The notes under the pieces were generated by a model that saw only the letters and a list, made by a program, of their open reading frames with translations, did not search any database and was not told the DNA's origin. This document shows, in pieces, positions 40,737-49,593 of a stretch of 64,000 bases of DNA. Each line of letters starts with the position of its first letter. The stretch's first letter is position 1. Made by a program: the position numbers and the translations under genes. Origin of the DNA: Paraburkholderia heleia NBRC 101817 (GTDB lineage: Bacteria > Pseudomonadota > Gammaproteobacteria > Burkholderiales > Burkholderiaceae); assembly GCF_000739775.1 (NCBI RefSeq), contig NZ_BBJH01000017.1:31118-95117 (forward strand), in the 5' to 3' direction.

Positions 40737-41435
40737 TTACAGATGCCCGGCGAGGAAGCTCAGCGTGCGGCCGTGCGCGAGCGCCGAAGCGTGCTGGTTG
40801 TACGAGGCGCGTACCGGGCAGTTGAAGCCGTGATCGGCGTTCGGGTACAGGTGGAACTCGGCGTTCGGGCGGCCCGCGAAGCGCTCTTTCACCTGGCCCA
40901 CCGCCGTCAGCGGAATGCCGTGATCGAGTTCGGCGTAGTGGAACAGAATCGGCCTGGTGACCTTGTCGGCGAGATCGAGCTGATTCTGGATGCCGCCGCC
41001 GTAGTAGGACACGGCTGCATCCACCGAGCCGCCGGCGGCCGCAAGGTAGGCAAGGCGGCCGCCGAAGCAATAGCCGATCGCCGCGACCTTGCCCGTGCAC
41101 TCGGGCAGCGCGCGCAGCGCGGCCGCCGTCGCGGCGATGTCCTCGACCACGAGGTCGACGTCCGTTTTCTGCATCAGCGCGATGCCGCGGTCGCGGTCCG
41201 CGCCCACGTAGTCGAGCTCGACGCGCGGAGCCGCGCGCCAGAACACGTCGGGGGCGATGGCCACGTAGCCGTCGAGCGCGTATTGCTCGACGATGTCGCG
41301 GATGTGCCCGTTCACGCCGAAGATCTCCTGCAGGATGACGATGCCGGGACCCTTGCCGCCCTTGGGCAGCGCGAGGTAAGCGCCGAAGCTGTCATTGCCG
41401 GCGGGAATGTCGATCCATCTGCTCGAAACGCTCAT
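40737..41435 (-). CDS. Dienelactone hydrolase family protein
   Basis: 232-residue alpha/beta hydrolase. The catalytic Cys is in GYCFGGR, Asp in ELDHGI and His in ADHGFN, the DLH triad; IVILQEIFGVNGHIRD is the family opening. Members open dienelactones in aromatic degradation but many act elsewhere, and no aromatic-pathway genes are nearby. The ATG at 41435 follows GGAG. It diverges from the nitronate monooxygenase gene. Confidence 0.88.
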   Translation of the reverse strand: MSVSSRWIDIPAGNDSFGAYLALPKGGKGPGIVILQEIFGVNGHIRDIVEQYALDGYVAIAPDVFWRAAPRVELDYVGADRDRGIALMQKTDVDLVVEDIAATAAALRALPECTGKVAAIGYCFGGRLAYLAAAGGSVDAAVSYYGGGIQNQLDLADKVTRPILFHYAELDHGIPLTAVGQVKERFAGRPNAEFHLYPNADHGFNCPVRASYNQHASALAHGRTLSFLAGHL

Positions 41436-41701
41436 GTTGTTTCTCCGTCTTCATCAATGAGTCATGCGACGCACGGCAGCGCGCTGGCAGGCGGCTCGCA
41501 CACTGCCCGCGGCGCGTCGCGAAATCGGGGAGCCAGTTTGCCATAGGCCCTTGAACCTCTGCAGCGCACGCCACGGAAAACCCGTTCTCGCAAGCGGATC
41601 GTAATGATCTCGATTATTCATTTTTCGGGCACGAGGCCTTTGGCTAGAGTCGGTAGCGGTTTGCATCGTCATCGCTCATTCAGCCATACAAGGATTGCCT
41701 C

Positions 41702-42904
41702 ATGCGTTCTGCTCCCGCGTTGCGCCCGTCGCCCGACCTTTCCACCCCGTTCAGCCGCCGCTTCGGTTTGCGCCTGCCGCTCGTGCAGGGGCCGATGGCC
41801 GGCGGCCCGACCACGCCCGCGCTCGTCGCGGCGGTGTCGAATGCGGGCGGTCTCGGTTTTCTCGCCGGGGCGGCGCTCGCGCCCGAAAAGATCGCAAGCG
41901 AAGTTGCCGCGATTCGCGCGCTCACCGACAAGCCGTTCGGCGTGAATCTCTTCGTGCTCGACCCCGCGCAACCCGACGACGCCACCGTGCGGCGCGCGCT
42001 CGAAGCGATCGATCCGGTGGCGGCGCAGTTCGGCCTGCCGCCCGGTCAGGCGCTCGCACGTTACGCGCCCGACCTGCGCGCGCAACTCGACACCGTGATC
42101 GAGCTGCGCGTGCCGGTGGTGAGCTTCACGTTCGGCCTCTTGCCCAAGGCCGATGTCGCCCGCCTGCACGCGGCAGGCAGCTTCGTGATGGGCACGGCGA
42201 CGCACGTGGCCGAAGCCGTGGCGTGGCGCGACGCGGGCGCGGATGCGATCGTCGCGCAAGGCGCCGAAGCGGGCGGCCACCGCGGCACGTTCATCGGCGA
42301 GGCGCCGCACGCGCTCGTCGGCACGATGGCGCTGGTGCCGCAACTCGTCGATGCAGTCGGTGCGCCCGGTGTGCCCGGTGTGCCCGGTGTGCCAGGCGCA
42401 AGCGGCCTGCCGGTGCTGGCGGCGGGCGGCATCATGGACGGGCGCGGCATCGCCGCGGCGCTCGCGCTGGGCGCGCAAGGCGTCCAGATGGGCACTGCGT
42501 TTTTAGGCTGCGCAGAAAGTGCGATTCCCGCCGACTGGAAGGCGCGGCTGCGTGCGTCGACGGATACCGCTACCTCGGTCACGCGCGCGATCACCGGGCG
42601 CCACGCACGCGGCATTCGCAATCCGCTCATGCAGCAACTCGAGGCGCGGCCCGAAGCGGTTGCGCCGTACCCCGTGCAGAACGCGCTCACGCAGCCGCTG
42701 CGCCAGCGCGCGGCGCGCGAGAACGACGGCGATTATCTTTCGCTGTGGTCGGGGCAGGGCGCCCCGCTTTCGCGCACGCGCGAGGCGGGTCTCGGCGCAG
42801 GGCAAATCGTAGAAGCGCTCGATGCCGAATGGCGCGCGCTTCTCAGCAAACTACCCGGCAACTTCAGCGGCAACTTCAGCGGCAACTTCAGTCACGAGTC
42901 GTGA
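41702..42904 (+). CDS. Nitronate monooxygenase
   Basis: 400-residue FMN enzyme that oxidises alkyl nitronates and removes propionate 3-nitronate. Family blocks: LPLVQGPMAGGPTTPALVAA, then NAGGLGFL, GADAIVAQGAEAGGHRG with the catalytic His, and GGIMDGRGIAAALALGAQGVQMGTAFLG. Two in-frame tandem repeats occur: nine-base units giving Gly-Val-Pro at about 221-232 and twelve-base units giving Gly-Asn-Phe-Ser at 386-397. The ATG at 41702 is used. It is divergent from the dienelactone hydrolase. Confidence 0.9.
   Translation: MRSAPALRPSPDLSTPFSRRFGLRLPLVQGPMAGGPTTPALVAAVSNAGGLGFLAGAALAPEKIASEVAAIRALTDKPFGVNLFVLDPAQPDDATVRRALEAIDPVAAQFGLPPGQALARYAPDLRAQLDTVIELRVPVVSFTFGLLPKADVARLHAAGSFVMGTATHVAEAVAWRDAGADAIVAQGAEAGGHRGTFIGEAPHALVGTMALVPQLVDAVGAPGVPGVPGVPGASGLPVLAAGGIMDGRGIAAALALGAQGVQMGTAFLGCAESAIPADWKARLRASTDTATSVTRAITGRHARGIRNPLMQQLEARPEAVAPYPVQNALTQPLRQRAARENDGDYLSLWSGQGAPLSRTREAGLGAGQIVEALDAEWRALLSKLPGNFSGNFSGNFSHES
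42361..42396 (+). repeat. Nine-base tandem repeat inside nitronate monooxygenase
   Basis: Four copies of TGTGCCCGG, the first and last with one change each. Copy-number change would alter length by three residues and keep the frame. Confidence 0.85.
42857..42892 (+). repeat. Twelve-base tandem repeat at the 3' end of the same gene
   Basis: Three copies of GGCAACTTCAGC, the last ending in T. Encodes Gly-Asn-Phe-Ser three times, just before the stop. Confidence 0.9.
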
Positions 42905-43475
42905 GGCACGTGGCCGCACGAGACGCGCGTTGGCAGCGCATCGGCAACCGAAATTAATCGAATGCTTACTTGAACCGGCGCGCGCAAAAAAGCGCGTGCC
43001 CGACTGCCGCGGGACTCGCAAACGTTGTCGCAAATGCGCGGGACTTTCCTATGGTCGCAACGCGCCCTGGTGGATTCCCGCAATGCATGCGCCAACACCC
43101 CAATAACTCCCGTCAATTAATCTCAAAAACGATTCGCGCGGCGGCCGCTCAGGGAATCTCCCAAGAACGGGATCCAAAGTCCGGATGTCCTATTACACAA
43201 GGCTTTCGATCGCTTGATAGGGTTTTCGAACCGTTCTTGCAGCACGCATATTGGTACTCGCACCAATATCTGAAAAAAATCCCCCAAATTAATTTGATCA
43301 CCTACACTTGCGCGCAAGTATGGATGGGCGGCCCGCCATGAACGGGTCATTCGCCATGCTGGCCAGGTGCATCAAGGATGCATCCTGCGTGGTCGTCCGC
43401 ACGGGGAGCGACACGTTCGGGGCGCGGGAGCACTGGGCGATTACGTAGATTTTGGGTTCGAAACTGGAGACTTAC
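42905..43475. other. 571-bp region upstream of the amino acid binding protein
   Basis: AT-richer than its surroundings between 43080 and 43320. It contains the inverted repeat at 43248-43269 and a CTTGCGCGCAAG palindrome at 43308-43319. No gene seen. Likely a regulated promoter region. Confidence 0.45.
43248..43269. promoter_or_regulatory. Inverted repeat, candidate operator
   Basis: ATATTGGT (43248-43255) and ACCAATAT (43262-43269) are perfect arms six bases apart, about 205 bp upstream of the binding protein gene. The arm length and spacing suit a dimeric regulator such as a LysR-, GntR- or Lrp-type protein. Confidence 0.5.
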
Positions 43476-44621
43476 ATGACTATCAAGCTTCACAAGCTGT
43501 TGCCGATCAGCGCTGCGGCCATGATGTTCGCGTCGTTCGCAACGGCAGCGAGCGCAGACGTTACGGTCAAGATTGGCCACGTCGCGCCGCTTACGGGTGG
43601 GATTGCGCACCTCGGTAAAGACAACGAAAACGGCGCACGTCTCGCAGTCGAAGAGATCAACGCAAAGGGCCTCGTCATCGGCGGCCAGAAGGTCACGCTC
43701 GTGCTCGACGCGCAAGACGACGCAGCTGACCCCCGCACGGCCACCCAGGTCGCGCAGAAGCTCGTCGACGACAAGGTCGTTGCCGTCGTCGGCCACCTGA
43801 ACTCGGGCACGTCGATCCCGGCATCGAAGATCTACAGCGATGCCGGCATCGTGCAGATCTCGCCGTCGGCCACGAACCCGGCCTACACGCAACAAGGCTT
43901 CAAGACGACCTACCGTGTCGTGGCGACCGACGCCCAGCAAGGCCCGGCGCTCGCGAACTACGCGGCGAAGGCCCTGAAGGTCAAGACCGTTGCCGTGGTC
44001 GACGACTCGACGGCTTATGGCCAGGGTCTCGCGAACGAATTCGAGAAGACCGCCAAGTCGCTCGGCATGAACGTGCTGTCGCATGACGCGACGAACGACA
44101 AGGCCGTGGACTTCCGCGCCATTCTGACGAAGATCAAGGGCGAAAACCCCGACGCGATCATGTACGGCGGCATGGACGCCACCGGCGGCCCGTTCGCCAA
44201 GCAAGCCAAGCAGCTTGGCCTGCGCGCGAAGGTGCTCGCGGGCGACGGCGTCTGTACCGACAAGCTGGCCGACCTGGCCGGCGACGCGACCGACAACATC
44301 GTGTGTTCGGAAGCGGGCATGGCGCTCGAAAAGATGCCGGGCGGCAAGGAATTCGAAGCCAAGTTCGAGAAGCGCTTCGGCCAGCCGATCCAGATCTACG
44401 CACCGTTCACGTATGACGCCGTGTACATCATCGTCGACGCCATGAAGCGTGCGAACTCGACGGATCCGGCAAAGATCCTCGCCGAAATGCCGAGCACGGA
44501 CTACAAGGGCGTGATTGGCGAGACGACCTTCGATTCGAAGGGCGACCTCAAGCACGGCGTGATCTCGCTGTACAACTACAAGTCGGGCAAGAAGTCGCTG
44601 CTCGACGTCGTGAAGATGTAA
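43476..44621 (+). CDS. Branched-chain amino acid ABC transporter binding protein
   Basis: Periplasmic LivJ/LivK-type protein, 381 residues, with a Sec signal peptide (LHKLLPISAAAMMFASFATAASA). The mature part opens VTVKIGHVAPLTGGIAHLGKDNENGA, the family start, and has GHLNSGTSIPASKIY and APFTYDAVYIIVDAM. It probably binds Leu/Ile/Val or related amino acids and feeds an ABC importer encoded elsewhere; no permease or ATPase gene is adjacent. The ATG at 43476 follows GGAG. It has its own terminator. Confidence 0.93.
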   Translation: MTIKLHKLLPISAAAMMFASFATAASADVTVKIGHVAPLTGGIAHLGKDNENGARLAVEEINAKGLVIGGQKVTLVLDAQDDAADPRTATQVAQKLVDDKVVAVVGHLNSGTSIPASKIYSDAGIVQISPSATNPAYTQQGFKTTYRVVATDAQQGPALANYAAKALKVKTVAVVDDSTAYGQGLANEFEKTAKSLGMNVLSHDATNDKAVDFRAILTKIKGENPDAIMYGGMDATGGPFAKQAKQLGLRAKVLAGDGVCTDKLADLAGDATDNIVCSEAGMALEKMPGGKEFEAKFEKRFGQPIQIYAPFTYDAVYIIVDAMKRANSTDPAKILAEMPSTDYKGVIGETTFDSKGDLKHGVISLYNYKSGKKSLLDVVKM

Positions 44622-44657
44622 ATCGCGTTTAGCGATTTCGCTCACGCGACTGGAAAG

Positions 44658-44690
44658 GCCCGCGGGTTTTCGGACTCGCGGGCTTTTTTT
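44658..44690 (+). terminator. Terminator after the binding protein gene
   Basis: GCCCGCG (44658-44664) pairs with CGCGGGC (44677-44683), followed by seven T. Confidence 0.92.
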
Positions 44691-44726
44691 GTTTCGGTTT
44701 CGCGCGACGCGGCAAGCGATGCGCTG

Positions 44727-45947
44727 TCAGATTCCCAGCCGCCGCAACACCTTCGGCCCCGCGAATGCCACGAGCGCCGCGCACAACGCCACGACGGCCA
44801 GCCCGACCGTGAGGTTGGTCACCTGGGTAATCCCGCCGATCATCACCGGCCCGAACAGCAAGCCGAAATACGCGATGCCCGCCACATGCGCGAGCCCTTC
44901 GGCCGCGTGAATGCCCTTCACGCGCGCGGCGGCCGCGAACAGCACCGGCATCATGTTGGCGAGGCCCAGGCCCATCAGCGTGAAACCCGTGAGCGCGGTG
45001 AACGGGAACGGCAGCAGCAGCGCGCCGATCATGCCCGCGCACGCGAGCGAGGCGCTCGCCATCACGAGCTGCGGCGCGCCGAAGCGCGCGCGCACGGCGT
45101 CGCCGGCGAAGCGCGCCGCGGCCATGCCGCCCGAGAACGCCGCGTAGGCCGCGCTGGCGAGCGCGGGCGTGGAGAGCACCACGTCGCGCATATAGACCGT
45201 GGCCCAGTCGTACATCGCGCCTTCGGCGATCAGGGCGATCAGCGCGATGGCGCCGAGCGCCCAGAGCGCGGGCGTGCGCCAGCGGTTGCCGGTTTTCGCG
45301 TGCTCGCCGTGGGTGGCGTGCGGCACGTGCGGCAGGACGGCCGGACACGAGATGAAGAGCACGAGCGCCGCCAGCGCCGATGCGAGAAAGAGATGCAGCG
45401 CCGGCGCCATGCCGCGCGCGAGCAGCGCGCCGCCAATCGCCGCGCCGGCCATGCCGCCCAGGCTGAACATGCCGTGCAGCCCCGACATGATCGGCCTGGC
45501 GACGGCTTCTTCCACGGCGCTCGCTTCGGCGTTCATGGCGACGTCGAGCGTGGCCATGCCCACGCCGAAAAAGGCGAGCACGACGATCAGCATCCAGTAA
45601 TACGGCACGACCAGGATCAGCGCGCCGCACACGGACATCGTCAGGCCGCCGGTGAGGCAGGCGCGGCGCGAGCCCGCCCGCGCGATCCAGCCGCCGATGG
45701 TCGTCATCGCGGCGATCGAGCCGCCCGCGACCGCGAAGAGCGCGTAGGAGAGCAGCGCCGGGCTCAGATGGAACTTGTCGCGCACGGTGGGCACGTGCAC
45801 GCCCCACGACGCGTACATCATGCCGGCGATGAAAAAGAGCGCCATGGTCGCGATGCGCGCGCGCTGACGCGTGGCGGCGGGCAGCGCGCGATGGTGGGCG
45901 GCGGGGCTCGCAACGGCGAGGGGGGGATCGGACGGTCGGTCGGACAC
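44727..45947 (-). CDS. MFS transporter, YbjJ-like
   Basis: 406-residue carrier with about twelve helices. It has AGMMYASWGVHVPTVRDKFHLSP, the start seen in YbjJ-type proteins, and VAMNAEASAVEEAVARPIMSGLHGMFSLGG in the middle. Cargo unknown. The start is GTG at 45947 (SDRPSDPP) after GGAATTCCC; a later ATG is possible as the first 30 residues are hydrophilic. It faces the binding protein gene. Confidence 0.83.
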   Translation of the reverse strand: MSDRPSDPPLAVASPAAHHRALPAATRQRARIATMALFFIAGMMYASWGVHVPTVRDKFHLSPALLSYALFAVAGGSIAAMTTIGGWIARAGSRRACLTGGLTMSVCGALILVVPYYWMLIVVLAFFGVGMATLDVAMNAEASAVEEAVARPIMSGLHGMFSLGGMAGAAIGGALLARGMAPALHLFLASALAALVLFISCPAVLPHVPHATHGEHAKTGNRWRTPALWALGAIALIALIAEGAMYDWATVYMRDVVLSTPALASAAYAAFSGGMAAARFAGDAVRARFGAPQLVMASASLACAGMIGALLLPFPFTALTGFTLMGLGLANMMPVLFAAAARVKGIHAAEGLAHVAGIAYFGLLFGPVMIGGITQVTNLTVGLAVVALCAALVAFAGPKVLRRLGI

Positions 45948-46116
45948 GGGAATTCCGGCTAGAAGAGAGAAGGTGGGCCAGGAAGGCGCCTGAAAGCAAA
46001 CGATGATTCTAACGAAGCTGCGATTGGCCTGTCGGAGCGCGCTTGCCGAGCCGGCTGCTCTGTTTGCCGAGCCAACTGCTCTACTATTGGGGCATCCATC
46101 GCTCGAGGACGCCCCC

Positions 46117-46794
46117 TTGAAGATTCCCGCTCACGCGCCGCTGCATCTGCTGCACCAGGCGCCCACCGCCACGCTCGCCACGCACTCGCGCGAGCCGCGC
46201 GGCTTCCCGTATCCCACGCTGCTGCCGTTCGCGCCCGACGCCAGGCACCGTCCGGTGATCCTGGTGAGCCGCCTCGCCGAGCACACGCGCAATCTGCTCG
46301 ACGACCCGCGCGCGGGCTTTCTCGTCGCGCACGCCAGCGACGCCGACGTGCTGAACGCGCCGCGGGCCACGCTGCTCGGCCGCTTCGAGCCGGTCGAGGC
46401 GGCTGCCCACGAGGCGAACGATGCGCTGGCGCGGCGCTACGTGCGCTATCACCCGGACGCCGAGCGCTATCTCGCACTCGGCGACTTCACCTTCTGGGTC
46501 ATGCACGTCGAGCGGCTGCGCTATATCGGCGGCTTTGGCGCGATGGGCTGGATGGACGGCGCCGACCTCGACACGCTGGCGCCGCTCGCTCCCGCCGAAG
46601 AAGCCACGCTGATCCGCTTTTTCGAAGCGCACCCCGCGCGGCGTGCCGGACTGGCGCTCGCAGGCGTGGATCGCTACGGCGCCGATCTCGCGATCGACGG
46701 CGCCCGCACGCGCTTCGTTTTCGATGCGCCACAGCTCGATCTGCAATCCTTGCATGCGGTGCTAGCAGACTGCATCGAGCGCCATACGCAATGA
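46117..46794 (+). CDS. HugZ family pyridoxamine 5'-phosphate oxidase-fold protein
   Basis: 225 residues, split-barrel flavin/haem-binding fold: PAHAPLHLLHQAPTATLATHS, then GFPYPTLLPFAPD and FTFWVMHVERLRYIGGFGAM. The C-terminal part is the DUF2470-like extension seen in HugZ proteins that use haem. The start is TTG at 46117 (LKIPAHAPL) with GAGGA seven bases before; the frame is open 38 codons further upstream but lacks family similarity there. Function may be haem handling; not certain. Confidence 0.82.
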   Translation: MKIPAHAPLHLLHQAPTATLATHSREPRGFPYPTLLPFAPDARHRPVILVSRLAEHTRNLLDDPRAGFLVAHASDADVLNAPRATLLGRFEPVEAAAHEANDALARRYVRYHPDAERYLALGDFTFWVMHVERLRYIGGFGAMGWMDGADLDTLAPLAPAEEATLIRFFEAHPARRAGLALAGVDRYGADLAIDGARTRFVFDAPQLDLQSLHAVLADCIERHTQ

Positions 46795-47206
46795 CGGTTT
46801 TTTCCGCCCATGCGGGTGTTATCCGCCGTCCTGTATAGCGTGTAGCCTTATGCTGCTTTGCAACAACCTGTTTCTGTCCCCATTGGTTGACTCAAAGTTG
46901 TCATGCGATGAAATGTTTGACCTATTTCAACGTATTTAATTTTCATCCGCTGCTAATTATGAGATGTGGATTTATCTGGCAAAAGCGGGATTTAGTAAAA
47001 ATGGGATTTGCACGGAATGACAGGGCGTTAGCGCCTTGCGTGACGGTGATGGATTGAAATCTGGCTTTAATTATTTTTATTGCTTACATGCATCCCGGCA
47101 TTCAATTTTGTGTTAATCTCGCCACCGATTTCCGAGGCATGCATCTATCAATCGGCATACTGGCGCGAGATCAGTAGCCATTAAAGATCAAACCACAAGG
47201 GCACCT
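46795..47206. other. 412-bp AT-rich region upstream of H-NS
   Basis: Much AT-richer than the surrounding chromosome from about 46,850 to 47,150, with several A- and T-tracts. No gene seen. H-NS-family genes are often self-regulated through such DNA. Confidence 0.5.
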
Positions 47207-47515
47207 ATGTCTTCCTACAAGGAACTTCTCGCTCAGCGAGAAAAGCTGGAAAAGCAGATTGAAGAGGCGAAGGCTCGCGAATATGCCGAAGTCCTCGACG
47301 AAATCAAGCAAAAGATGGCCGACTACGGCATTACCCTGGCAGAACTCGGCGGCGGCCGCGCCGGCGGCAAAGCCGCGAAGGCGGCCAGCCGTTCGCGTGC
47401 GAGCGTCGCGCCGAAATACCGCGATCCCGACAGCGGCAGCACGTGGTCGGGCCGCGGCAAGCCGCCGCGCTGGATCGCCGGTCAAGACCGCGATCGTTTT
47501 CTGATCCAGAAGTAA
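47207..47515 (+). CDS. H-NS family nucleoid-associated protein
   Basis: 102 residues with a coiled-coil oligomerisation part (KELLAQREKLEKQIEEAKAREYAEVL, about 5-31), a linker with Gly/Ala/Arg, and the DNA-binding tail KYRDPDSGSTWSGRGKPPRWI, the Burkholderia form of H-NS. It binds AT-rich DNA and silences foreign genes, which bears on islands such as the one at the right end. The ATG at 47207 follows AAGGG. It has its own terminator. Confidence 0.93.
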   Translation: MSSYKELLAQREKLEKQIEEAKAREYAEVLDEIKQKMADYGITLAELGGGRAGGKAAKAASRSRASVAPKYRDPDSGSTWSGRGKPPRWIAGQDRDRFLIQK

Positions 47516-47608
47516 ATCAGCCTGTCAGTGGCGCGTTTGAACGCGCTGCGCATGAGTGAAAGCAGGAACGGAGTCAGGTCAGGCATCTCCTGATTCCCGA
47601 AAACAAGA

Positions 47609-47640
47609 AGCCGCGCAGTCTGGGGACGCGCGGCTTTTTG
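47609..47640 (+). terminator. Terminator after H-NS
   Basis: AGCCGCGC (47609-47616) pairs with GCGCGGCT (47628-47635), followed by TTTTG; preceded by an A-rich run. Confidence 0.88.
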
Positions 47641-47809
47641 ATTTTCTGCGCCGCGTCAGGTTGCGACCGGCGGTATCGCCGGCTTGAATGAGAATGCTTC
47701 CCGCTATTGTAGGCATATGATTTAAAAGAGATTTTTAGGGATATCCATAAAATCGACGCAGCTGGCCGTTACAATCGCGGTTATTCCCTAATTTGCTCTC
47801 CCGCCGCAC

Positions 47810-48991
47810 ATGACTTCTTCCGCCGCCCCACCGCTGTCAGATAAACATGAGGTCGCGCGCCGCACGACGTGGGTCAGCGTTGCCGTCAATAGCGTGCTGG
47901 TAGTGCTGCAAATCGTCGTCGGCGTGTTTGCGCATTCGCAGGCTTTGATCGCCGACGGCGTTCATTCACTGGCCGATATCGTTTCGGACTTCGTCGTGCT
48001 GCTGGCCAACCGGCACAGCGGCGCCAAGCCGGACGCCGATCACAATTACGGCCACAGCCGTTATGAGACGGTCGCGTCGTTATTCCTTGGCGCATTGCTG
48101 ATTGCAGTGGGCGTCGGCATGCTGGTGCGCGCCGGCACGCGCATCATGAATCTCGGCGATATTCCGGCGCTGCACGTGAGCGCGCTGGTCGTGGCGCTCC
48201 TCGTGCTGGTTTCCAAGGAAGGGCTCTTTCGCTACATGCTGCGCGAGGCGCAGCGCGTGCGCTCGGCCATGCTGATCGCCAATGCGTGGCATGCGCGCTC
48301 GGACGCGGCGTCGTCGCTCGTCGTGGCGATCGGCATCGTGGGCAGCCTCGCGGGCGTGCGGCTGCTCGATCCGATCGCCGCGGCCATCGTCGGCTTCATG
48401 GTCGCGCGCATGGGCTGGGTATTCGGCTGGGACGCGCTGCAGGACCTCTCCGACCGCGCGCTCGACGAAGCCGCCGCCGCGGACCTGCGCGCGCTGCTGA
48501 TGGGCACCCCGGGCGTGCTCGACGTGCACGAGATGCGCACGCGCAAGACCGGCGACCTCGCGCTCGTGGACGCGCACATCCTCGTCGATCCGCTGATTTC
48601 GGTTTCGGAAGGGCACTACATCGCGGAGACAGCGCGCGCGCGCCTGCTCACCGATGCCCGCGTGCTCGACGCGCTGATTCACGTCGACCCCGAAGACGAC
48701 ATGCACGTGCGGTCCGTGGCCAACCTGCCTGCGCGCGACGATGTCGCAGCCCGCCTGCGAAGCGCGCTGGCGGAGCATGACGTGCATGTGGAAGCCGTCA
48801 CGCTGCACTACTTGAGCACGGGTCTGGAAATTCAGGTGGTGCTGGCCGCGGCAGACGATGCGCGCCGCGCGGCTGGCGTGGATCTGGAGGCGCTGCGTGC
48901 GCGCCTCGGCGCGAGCAAGCTCGAGGTCGTGCAGCCGCTCGATGCGCATGGCGCGCAGGCCGCGCACGGCAAACCGCGCGAGACGCATTGA
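47810..48991 (+). CDS. Cation diffusion facilitator family transporter
   Basis: 393-residue metal/proton antiporter with six predicted helices. Metal-binding residues are visible in IADGVHSLADIVSDF and AWHARSDAASS (HxxxD pairs), and the cytoplasmic C-terminal domain follows LDVHEMRTRKTGDLALVDAHI. Likely exports Zn2+, Fe2+, Co2+ or Ni2+. The C-terminal 90 residues are longer than in simple members. The ATG at 47810 has a weak ribosome site. A TACAAT at 47770-47775 may be the -10. Confidence 0.9.
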   Translation: MTSSAAPPLSDKHEVARRTTWVSVAVNSVLVVLQIVVGVFAHSQALIADGVHSLADIVSDFVVLLANRHSGAKPDADHNYGHSRYETVASLFLGALLIAVGVGMLVRAGTRIMNLGDIPALHVSALVVALLVLVSKEGLFRYMLREAQRVRSAMLIANAWHARSDAASSLVVAIGIVGSLAGVRLLDPIAAAIVGFMVARMGWVFGWDALQDLSDRALDEAAAADLRALLMGTPGVLDVHEMRTRKTGDLALVDAHILVDPLISVSEGHYIAETARARLLTDARVLDALIHVDPEDDMHVRSVANLPARDDVAARLRSALAEHDVHVEAVTLHYLSTGLEIQVVLAAADDARRAAGVDLEALRARLGASKLEVVQPLDAHGAQAAHGKPRETH

Positions 48992-49045
48992 AGCGCGCGA
49001 AAAATGCGGGCGGCGCGACAGGGAAGCCGTCGCGCCTTCGCGCAT

Positions 49046-49516
49046 TCACAGCGGCAATTGCGTATCGAACTTGATCTCCCGCAATACGACGCTCGTGCGC
49101 ACCTGCGCCACGGCGGGAATGCGGAAGATGCGCTCGTGCAGGAAGGCGTCGTAGGCCTTGATGTCGGGCGCGACGATCTTGAGGATGTAGTCCGATTCGC
49201 CCGTGGTGCTGTAACACTCGGTGACTTCGGGGCAGGTGGCGATCTCGCGCTCGAAGGCTTCGACACCGCCTTCGGTGTGGCGCGTGAGATGGATGTGCGC
49301 GAGTGCGCACACGTGCAGGCCCAGCTTTTCGCGATCGAGCAGCGCCGTGTAGCGCTGGATCACGCCCGACTGTTCCATGTCCTTGATACGACGCCAGCAG
49401 GGCGTGCTGGAAAGCCCCACCTGGTCGGAGATTTCCTGCACCGAACGGCGCGCGTCGAGCTGCAGCAGGCGCAGGATCTTCTGAGAGAACGTATCGAGTG
49501 TCAACTGCGCCTCCAT
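49046..49516 (-). CDS. Lrp/AsnC family transcriptional regulator
   Basis: 156-residue regulator. The helix-turn-helix at about 13-40 contains LLQLDARRSVQEISDQVGLSS-type text ending in PCWRRIKDME, and the RAM ligand domain includes TECYSTTGESDYIL and VPAVAQVRTSVVL. Likely senses an amino acid. The ATG at 49516 (MEAQLTLDTF) fits the family start better than an ATG 16 codons upstream. Faces the CDF gene. Confidence 0.9.
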   Translation of the reverse strand: MEAQLTLDTFSQKILRLLQLDARRSVQEISDQVGLSSTPCWRRIKDMEQSGVIQRYTALLDREKLGLHVCALAHIHLTRHTEGGVEAFEREIATCPEVTECYSTTGESDYILKIVAPDIKAYDAFLHERIFRIPAVAQVRTSVVLREIKFDTQLPL

Positions 49517-49593
49517 TGCGTCGCTGTATTCCTGAATGTTAGAGGCCAGGAGAACAGAACGCAATGCGAAGCGCAGATGATGAGGGAGATTAC

